A stretch of DNA of 64,000 bases from Mixta hanseatica. Its GTDB lineage: Bacteria; Pseudomonadota; Gammaproteobacteria; Enterobacterales; Enterobacteriaceae. Position numbers and translations under genes: made by a program. The stretch spans positions 1,116,001 to 1,180,000 of the forward strand of contig NZ_CP082904.1 of NCBI RefSeq assembly GCF_023517775.1, read 5' to 3'. Below the pieces are notes generated by a model. It was not told the origin of the DNA. It made no database searches and saw nothing but the letters and a program-made list of their open reading frames with translations. Positions within the stretch are counted from its first letter, which is position 1. Each line of letters starts with the position of its first letter. Shown here piece after piece: positions 58,967 through 64,000 of this stretch.

Positions 58967-60534
58967 TACTTACTGACCTGGCTGTAGTAAACCATATCGG
59001 GGTTAATACCCTGCACATAGCCCTTCAGATTATCGCGTACGGCGATCAGGTTACGCGCCTGTAAGCCGACCACATAAGGCGAGTTTTTCATTACTTCGCG
59101 CTGCATCGCCTGATAAAGCGCTACGCGCTTCGCCGGATCGCTTTCCGCCGTGGCGGCCAGCGTTTGCTTACTCAGTTCGGGAATATGCCAGTTAGAACGC
59201 CACGCCAGCGTTTTGCTGCCATCTTCCGGGTTATAGGCGAAAGCGGCGGCGTTGGTATTCGGATCGAAGTAATCCGCGCCCCAGGCGTTCAAGGTGGCTT
59301 CATATTTGTGCAGTTTGACATTGGTAGCGACTTCCGTGCTTAGCCCGGGGATCAGCTCCACCTTAATGCCGCCTTTGGCAAAGCTGGCCTGCAGCGCCTG
59401 GGCAATATCCAGATAGGGCGGCTGGTTGCTGACCGCCAGCTTAAAGCTGACGTTGGTCAGCCCGGCTTGGGCTAAAATCGCCTTCGCTTTTTCCGGATCG
59501 TACTGATACGGCGTTTCGTTCAGCGCGCCCGGAAAGCCTTGCGGCAGGAACGACTGATGCACCTGGAACTGACCTTTTAGCAGATCGTCGGCGATGCCGT
59601 GATAGTCAAACAGATAGCGCGCGGCCTGCCACAGCGCCGGATTTTTCAACGCAGGCTGCGCATCGATATTGAACTGCATGTAGTAGAGCGATGCCATCGG
59701 GATCGCCAGCGGCCGCACGCCCGGCTTGTTTTTCAGCGCGGAAATCTGATCGACGCCGAGGTTACGCGCAATATCCGCATCGCCCTGTTCCAACAGCAGA
59801 CGACGGGTTGCCGCCTCCGGAACGTTTTTAATCAGGATATTTTTCAGCTTCGGCGCATCGCCCGGCGAGCGAGGATTGGCGGTCAACAGCACTACTTCAT
59901 GCGGTACAAAGCGGCGAATCTGGAAGGGACCGCTACCGGCGGAGTGGGTAGCCAGCCACTTATTACCCAGATCGTTATTTATCTGATTAGCCAGCACGGT
60001 TTTGGCGTCCACAATCGAGGAGACCGGCGCAGCCAGCAGGCTCAGCACATAGGTAGGGCTGACATTGGCCTGCCAGCTGATCTGCACGTGGCGCTCGTCG
60101 ATTTTTTTCAGCTGGCTATCCACATTTTCTTTAGTCCAGCCGAGCTGGGTAAGAATGAAAGAGGGATCGAGGTTCAGCTTCACCACGCGCGCCAGGGAAA
60201 ACATCACATCTTCCGGGCGCACCGGATTGCCGGAGGCAAAGGTCGCGCCGTCGCGCAGCGTGACGATCAGGCTGCGGTTATCTTTGCCCGCTTCCCAGTG
60301 GCTGGCCAGAGTCGGCTTCAGCTCGTTAGGATTCTGCGGATCGGACTGCAGTAGACGTTGATAAAGGTTGGTAAAAGCCTGCACGGAAGTCAGTTCAAAG
60401 CCTTCGGCCGGATCGAAGCTGCTGGCGTCATCAATGGACTGGGCGATCACCAGCGTATCGGGAGGTGTCGCCGCACTGGCGGCAAAGCTGGCGCTCAGGG
60501 CCAGCGTCAGAACTGCGGGAGCAAAAATTTTCAT
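58966..60534 (-). CDS. Periplasmic binding protein of the peptide/nickel ABC family
   Basis: This 522-residue family 5 solute-binding protein has a signal peptide (KIFAPAVLTLALSASFAASA, cleavage before ATPPDT). Characteristic parts include DDASSFDPAEGFELTSVQAF near the N terminus, LRDGATFASGNPVRPEDVMFSL, and YQYDPEKAKAILAQAGL. The ligand may be a di- or oligopeptide or a metal chelate; the family does not reveal which. It is the first gene of the operon and normally the most abundant product. The promoter lies in 60535-60654, outside any gene. Confidence 0.9.
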   Translation of the reverse strand: MKIFAPAVLTLALSASFAASAATPPDTLVIAQSIDDASSFDPAEGFELTSVQAFTNLYQRLLQSDPQNPNELKPTLASHWEAGKDNRSLIVTLRDGATFASGNPVRPEDVMFSLARVVKLNLDPSFILTQLGWTKENVDSQLKKIDERHVQISWQANVSPTYVLSLLAAPVSSIVDAKTVLANQINNDLGNKWLATHSAGSGPFQIRRFVPHEVVLLTANPRSPGDAPKLKNILIKNVPEAATRRLLLEQGDADIARNLGVDQISALKNKPGVRPLAIPMASLYYMQFNIDAQPALKNPALWQAARYLFDYHGIADDLLKGQFQVHQSFLPQGFPGALNETPYQYDPEKAKAILAQAGLTNVSFKLAVSNQPPYLDIAQALQASFAKGGIKVELIPGLSTEVATNVKLHKYEATLNAWGADYFDPNTNAAAFAYNPEDGSKTLAWRSNWHIPELSKQTLAATAESDPAKRVALYQAMQREVMKNSPYVVGLQARNLIAVRDNLKGYVQGINPDMVYYSQVSK

Positions 60535-60654
60535 GACGTTCCTTACCGTTTTTTCGCGAGTGTAAGGGAACTGCCTGACAGGCCGATAGTAGATTATTCG
60601 CTATGTTTAGCAGAAAAAGTTATAAGCGCGTTAATTTGGTTATAAAACCGGGTT

Positions 60655-61326
60655 TCATGATTGTAGTACAAACCAGATCGAAGGCAGCAGGGCGATCAGA
60701 TTATTAAGCATATGCAGCAATACCGGCAGGAGCAAACCGTTGGCCCGCAGGCGCGCGTAGCAAAGCAGAACCGAAAACAGCGTCAGCACCGCCAGGGTTT
60801 GCCAGTGAATATATTGTGTATGCATCATGGCAAACAGCAGCGAGGTTAGCAGAATACAGGCAAAGCGGCTGCGCGGCGCCCACAGCAAAAATGCCTGCAG
60901 CAAAAAGCCGCGAAACAGAATCTCTTCAAAAATCGGCGCCAGCAGCACGGCGGAAAGCAGCAGGATGCCCAGCGAAAAGGACGTTTGCTGCGCCTGCTCC
61001 TCCAGCCAGCGTTCGGGCTGTAAAAAATGCGTTTGCGCCACCATCAGGGCCAGCAACAGCAGCATAAACAGCAGCGTTGATTTCGGCTGCAGCCTACCCA
61101 GCGGAATATCACTGCGGCGCGTTTGGTAAAAACGATACAGTGGCCACAGCACAGCGAATTCAAACAGGCAAAGCACCGGTATCAGCAATCCTTTTTGTTG
61201 CAGCTCGCCGTAGTTGGGAAACCAGGTGATCGCCAGAGTAATCAGGTAATAAAGGGCAAAACTGCCGAGGTAAAACAGCGTCAGAAAGACTCTGTCATGT
61301 TGGCTTTTCATAGGCGGCTTAGGCAA
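60655..61326 (-). CDS. CPBP-family intramembrane metalloprotease
   Basis: The 223-residue membrane protein has six to eight hydrophobic segments and the CPBP (CAAX protease and bacteriocin-processing) motif EEILFRGFLLQAFLL (E-E-x3-R), followed by FAMMHTQYIH with the second-motif His. Some CPBP members process peptides or give bacteriocin self-immunity; others have unknown roles. There is no bacteriocin gene adjacent, though a leader-peptide gene lies 30 kb away. Complete gene. Confidence 0.88.
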   Translation of the reverse strand: MPKPPMKSQHDRVFLTLFYLGSFALYYLITLAITWFPNYGELQQKGLLIPVLCLFEFAVLWPLYRFYQTRRSDIPLGRLQPKSTLLFMLLLLALMVAQTHFLQPERWLEEQAQQTSFSLGILLLSAVLLAPIFEEILFRGFLLQAFLLWAPRSRFACILLTSLLFAMMHTQYIHWQTLAVLTLFSVLLCYARLRANGLLLPVLLHMLNNLIALLPSIWFVLQS

Positions 61327-61397
61327 AAGGGGAAGGAGGCGAGTGTAACAACCGGCCGGATCGCTGTCGAGACGCCCGGTGCCGCGCGTATTTTTGC

Positions 61398-61424
61398 TAA
61401 ATAGTCGTCAGTACGGGCCGATAA
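61398..61424 (+). promoter_or_regulatory. Sigma-28 (FliA) promoter of the GGDEF-EAL gene
   Basis: TAAA at 61398-61401, a 15-base gap and GCCGATAA at 61417-61424 match the FliA consensus TAAA-N15-GCCGATAA with a perfect -10. It lies 104 bp before the start codon. Confidence 0.75.
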
Positions 61425-61528
61425 GGGGTGTAAGCGTAAAAAAAGCAGGAGCATACGCCGCGCTGCGTCCGTCGCTGCGTAAACAATAGCGGAGGTTGCA
61501 CAGACGCACTATTACCGGGGTTTCGTTG

Positions 61529-64000
61529 ATGAATTTACCTTCTTTAGTACCTTTTAAACTTCGCCCGGCGGAAACGCCCGCGACACTCTTTACGCGTCGA
61601 ACGTTGCTGGTGCTGGGCGGCATGCTTGCCGCCGTATTATTAACTACCGCCGTGCTCATTATTGCCATCGCTATACGGCAGAACAGTACCGCACTGGCGC
61701 AGGAAAAATTTCTGCTGCGCAACGCCTGGCAAGACCGCCAACAGTCGATCCTGACCGATATTCGCGATTACGCCTTTTGGGGCGAGGCCTGGAATCATCT
61801 GCATCTGCAAGTAGATAAAGAATGGGCCTTTATCGAGCAGAATTTCGGCCCGGGTTTATACAGCGAATACCATTATGAAGGGGTATTCGTAGTGGATGGT
61901 AAAGGGCGAACGCGTTATGCGGTAGTTAATGGTCGGCTCTCTGAGATGCCGGTGGAGACCTGGCTGGGCAAGCAGAGCAGCCAGATCATCGTGCAGCAGG
62001 CACGCGCTTTTATCAGCGACGAAAACGCGTTGGTGAAAAATACGCGTGTTGGCGGCTCGCCGGCGATTGTTGCCGCCGCGCCGATTACCACCGGCAAAGT
62101 TCCCGGGCTGAAAACTATCGAAGGGCCGCCCTCAGTGATGATTTTCGTCGATCGTTATACGCCGAATAAGCTGCTGGAGCTGGGTAACAGCATCGGCATC
62201 AGTAATATGCACCTCGCTGACGGGCCGCAGACTTCGGCGGCCGGGCTGACGCTGGCGATAGAGCAGGGCGAGCCGGTGCAGATCAACTGGGACAGCAGCG
62301 AACCGGGGCATAGACTGTTAATTATTACCGTACCGCTGTTGGCGCTAACCATGCTGATGCTGGGAATAATTTCCCGGCGGGTTATTCATCATGCGATGCA
62401 TAACGCCCGGCTTTCCGACTGGCGCTTTGAGCAGCTTTGCCAGAGCCAGCGCGAACTCAGCGCCAGCGAGGCGCGCTTTCGCGATGTGGCGGAAGCGTCT
62501 TCTGACTGGATTTGGGAAACCGATGCGCGCGGCGTCCTGACCTATCTCTCTTCACGATTTACGGCTGTCACCGGCTATGACGTGGCGATCCAGCTCGGTA
62601 AGCCGATCGATTGCCTGTTGGTCAGCAGCAGCCAGCCCGTTTCGGCATGGATGCAAAAGCAAAATAACGGCAGCGATCGGCGTACGTTGCGCTGTCATTA
62701 TCATTCGGCACGGGGCGAGGAGCGGATCTGCAGCCTGGTGGCGAAGCCGATAGAGATTCAGGGGGTAAAAGTCGGCTTTCGCGGCACCGTCTCGGATATC
62801 ACGCTGGAAGTGGAGGCCCAGGCGCGTATCCAGTATCTCTCGCAGCACGATACGCTGACCGGCTTGCCGAACCGCCACCGCATGAATGAATTTTTGAGCG
62901 GGAAGCTGCAGGCGCGGCCTACCGTAGCGCAGCCGCTGGTAATGCTCAGTCTCGATCTCGATCACTTTAAGCCGATCAACGATCTCTATGGCCATGCCGC
63001 CGGCGATCAGGTATTAAACGAAGTTTCGCAGCGGTTACGCGTTTGTCTTGGCGAGGAGGACTTGCTGTCGCGGCAGGGCGGCGACGAGTTTATTTTGCTG
63101 CTGAGCGGGCTAACCAGCCGCGAAGAGATTGAAACGCGCTGCCGTTGCCTGATGGATGAAATTCGCAAACCCTTTAACGTTGCGGACCAGGTGGTGCATA
63201 TCGGCGCTTCGGTCGGCATCGCGCGGGCGCCGCAGGATGCGCTGCAGCCGGAAGAGCTGCTCAGAATGGCGGATATTGCGCTCTATCAGTCGAAAGATTT
63301 AGGCCGCAACCGTTGGATCTTCTATTCGCCGGAGATGTCCGAGCAACTGGTGCAGCGACGTGAAATGGAGCGCGCGCTGAGCCTGGCCGTAATCCGCGAC
63401 GAGCTGCGTCTGTTTTATCAGCCGCGCTATTCGCTGCACAGCGGCAGAATGGATGGCGCGGAGGCGCTGTTGCGCTGGCAGCCGTCGCCGCCAGCGCTGG
63501 TCATGCCCGATAACTTTATTCCACTGGCGGAAGAGACCGGGTTGATTATCCCCATTAGCGACTGGGTGCTGCAGCGCGCCTGTCACGATGCGCTGGGCTG
63601 GCCGAAACCGTTTTACGTCTCGGTAAACATTTCGCCGGTTGAGTTTTGCCGGGGCGATTTAGCCGAGCGGGTCGCCACCATTCTGCGGCTGACCGGGTTG
63701 CCTGCTGAGCGCCTTGAACTGGAAATTACTGAAAACGTCACGCTGGAAAAGCCGGATAAGGTCTTGCTGATTATGCAACAGCTAAAGGCGCTGGGGGTAC
63801 GCTTAACGGTGGATGATTTCGGATCGGGCTACGCCTCATTAGGTTACCTGAAAACCTTCCCGTTTGATGGCCTGAAGATGGATCGTTCCTATCTGAAAGA
63901 TTTCCCGCATTCGCAGCAGGCGCACTCTATCGTTAACGGAATTATCGGTTTGGGCAAAGCCTTTTCGTTGGTGATTACCGCCGAAGGGATCGAAAACGCG
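61529..64000 (+). CDS. CHASE4-PAS-GGDEF-EAL cyclic-di-GMP protein (3' end outside window)
   Basis: The gene runs off the window after 824 codons. Domains in order: a short cytoplasmic part, transmembrane helix (about residues 26-49), periplasmic CHASE4 sensor (YAFWGEAWNHLH near residue 72), second helix near 264-285, a PAS domain (ASEARFRDVAEASSDWIWET near 312), GGDEF domain with intact RQGGDEF near residue 513, and EAL domain with GAEALLRW near residue 643 and DDFGSGYASLGYL. Both catalytic signatures are intact, so it may make or break cyclic-di-GMP. A FliA-type promoter suggests expression with flagella, and MNLPSLVPFKLR is the likely start. Confidence 0.92.
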   Translation, partial: MNLPSLVPFKLRPAETPATLFTRRTLLVLGGMLAAVLLTTAVLIIAIAIRQNSTALAQEKFLLRNAWQDRQQSILTDIRDYAFWGEAWNHLHLQVDKEWAFIEQNFGPGLYSEYHYEGVFVVDGKGRTRYAVVNGRLSEMPVETWLGKQSSQIIVQQARAFISDENALVKNTRVGGSPAIVAAAPITTGKVPGLKTIEGPPSVMIFVDRYTPNKLLELGNSIGISNMHLADGPQTSAAGLTLAIEQGEPVQINWDSSEPGHRLLIITVPLLALTMLMLGIISRRVIHHAMHNARLSDWRFEQLCQSQRELSASEARFRDVAEASSDWIWETDARGVLTYLSSRFTAVTGYDVAIQLGKPIDCLLVSSSQPVSAWMQKQNNGSDRRTLRCHYHSARGEERICSLVAKPIEIQGVKVGFRGTVSDITLEVEAQARIQYLSQHDTLTGLPNRHRMNEFLSGKLQARPTVAQPLVMLSLDLDHFKPINDLYGHAAGDQVLNEVSQRLRVCLGEEDLLSRQGGDEFILLLSGLTSREEIETRCRCLMDEIRKPFNVADQVVHIGASVGIARAPQDALQPEELLRMADIALYQSKDLGRNRWIFYSPEMSEQLVQRREMERALSLAVIRDELRLFYQPRYSLHSGRMDGAEALLRWQPSPPALVMPDNFIPLAEETGLIIPISDWVLQRACHDALGWPKPFYVSVNISPVEFCRGDLAERVATILRLTGLPAERLELEITENVTLEKPDKVLLIMQQLKALGVRLTVDDFGSGYASLGYLKTFPFDGLKMDRSYLKDFPHSQQAHSIVNGIIGLGKAFSLVITAEGIENA

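Noticed and set aside
1..64000. tRNA, rRNA and CRISPR arrays
   Set aside because: None recognised on reading both strands; a covariance search would be needed to exclude a tRNA with certainty.

Overview
The window is a 64 kb chromosomal segment from an enterobacterium. Most genes have close E. coli K-12 counterparts (hyuA, yqeA, ygfK, ssnA, fdhF, pflE/pflF, dbpA, yeaR, norRVW, zapE, a YbiV-type phosphatase), but their order differs and the islands between them are different. That pattern, with high GC in the core genes, points to Enterobacterales, perhaps an Erwiniaceae-type genus such as Mixta or Pantoea; the genus is an inference. No rRNA, tRNA or CRISPR array was seen.

Region 1 (1-12.5 kb) is an anaerobic purine/urate degradation block: the end of ygeY, hyuA, yqeA, a convergent XdhC-family gene, ygfK-ssnA behind a sigma-54-type promoter, then a urate-permease-like gene, a 38-residue membrane peptide and a formate dehydrogenase H homologue. 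The E. coli molybdenum hydroxylase genes (ygfM, xdhD, ygfN) are absent here. The FdhF homologue has Cys where E. coli has selenocysteine, and its operon begins with a leader resembling a Moco riboswitch. Region 2 (12.6-19.1 kb) holds a DeoR-type regulator, a YbiU/DUF1479 oxygenase-like gene, fructose-6-phosphate aldolase and a glycyl-radical enzyme with its activase; shared operator-like sequences link these genes.

Region 3 (19.2-28.4 kb) holds a Zur-box-controlled metal ABC transporter, a beta-glucoside-type PTS permease with its LacI regulator, a chemoreceptor and a CorA-type transporter. Region 4 (28.4-38 kb) contains dbpA and a nitric-oxide group: norV-norW and divergent norR, plus a yeaR homologue 4 kb away that carries its own near-perfect sigma-54 promoter and three NorR-type boxes. 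Between yeaR and tehB lies an AT-rich island with a double-glycine-leader micropeptide, an intact 768-bp IS1 without target duplication, the 3' tail of a toxin gene, its immunity gene and a SymE-type toxin.

Region 5 (37.9-47.5 kb) mixes defence genes with decaying genes: a GH31 relic, a relic of a SIR2 gene tail, an Rpn-type nuclease with a coupled leader peptide, a HAM1-like/SIR2-like gene pair resembling KomB-KomC of the Kongming anti-phage system but with no adjacent KomA, a giant hydrolase-glycosyltransferase-FAD fusion broken by one in-frame amber codon, a UmuD-like protein with an altered catalytic dyad, mazEF between two near-identical palindromes, and a pirin relic. Region 6 (47.5-64 kb) is ordinary metabolism and transport: a ZapE-like ATPase, SDR, sugar phosphatase, HxlR/alcohol dehydrogenase, an aldehyde dehydrogenase, small exported proteins, a five-gene peptide-type ABC transporter, a CPBP protease and, cut by the window end, a CHASE4-PAS-GGDEF-EAL protein behind a sigma-28-type promoter.
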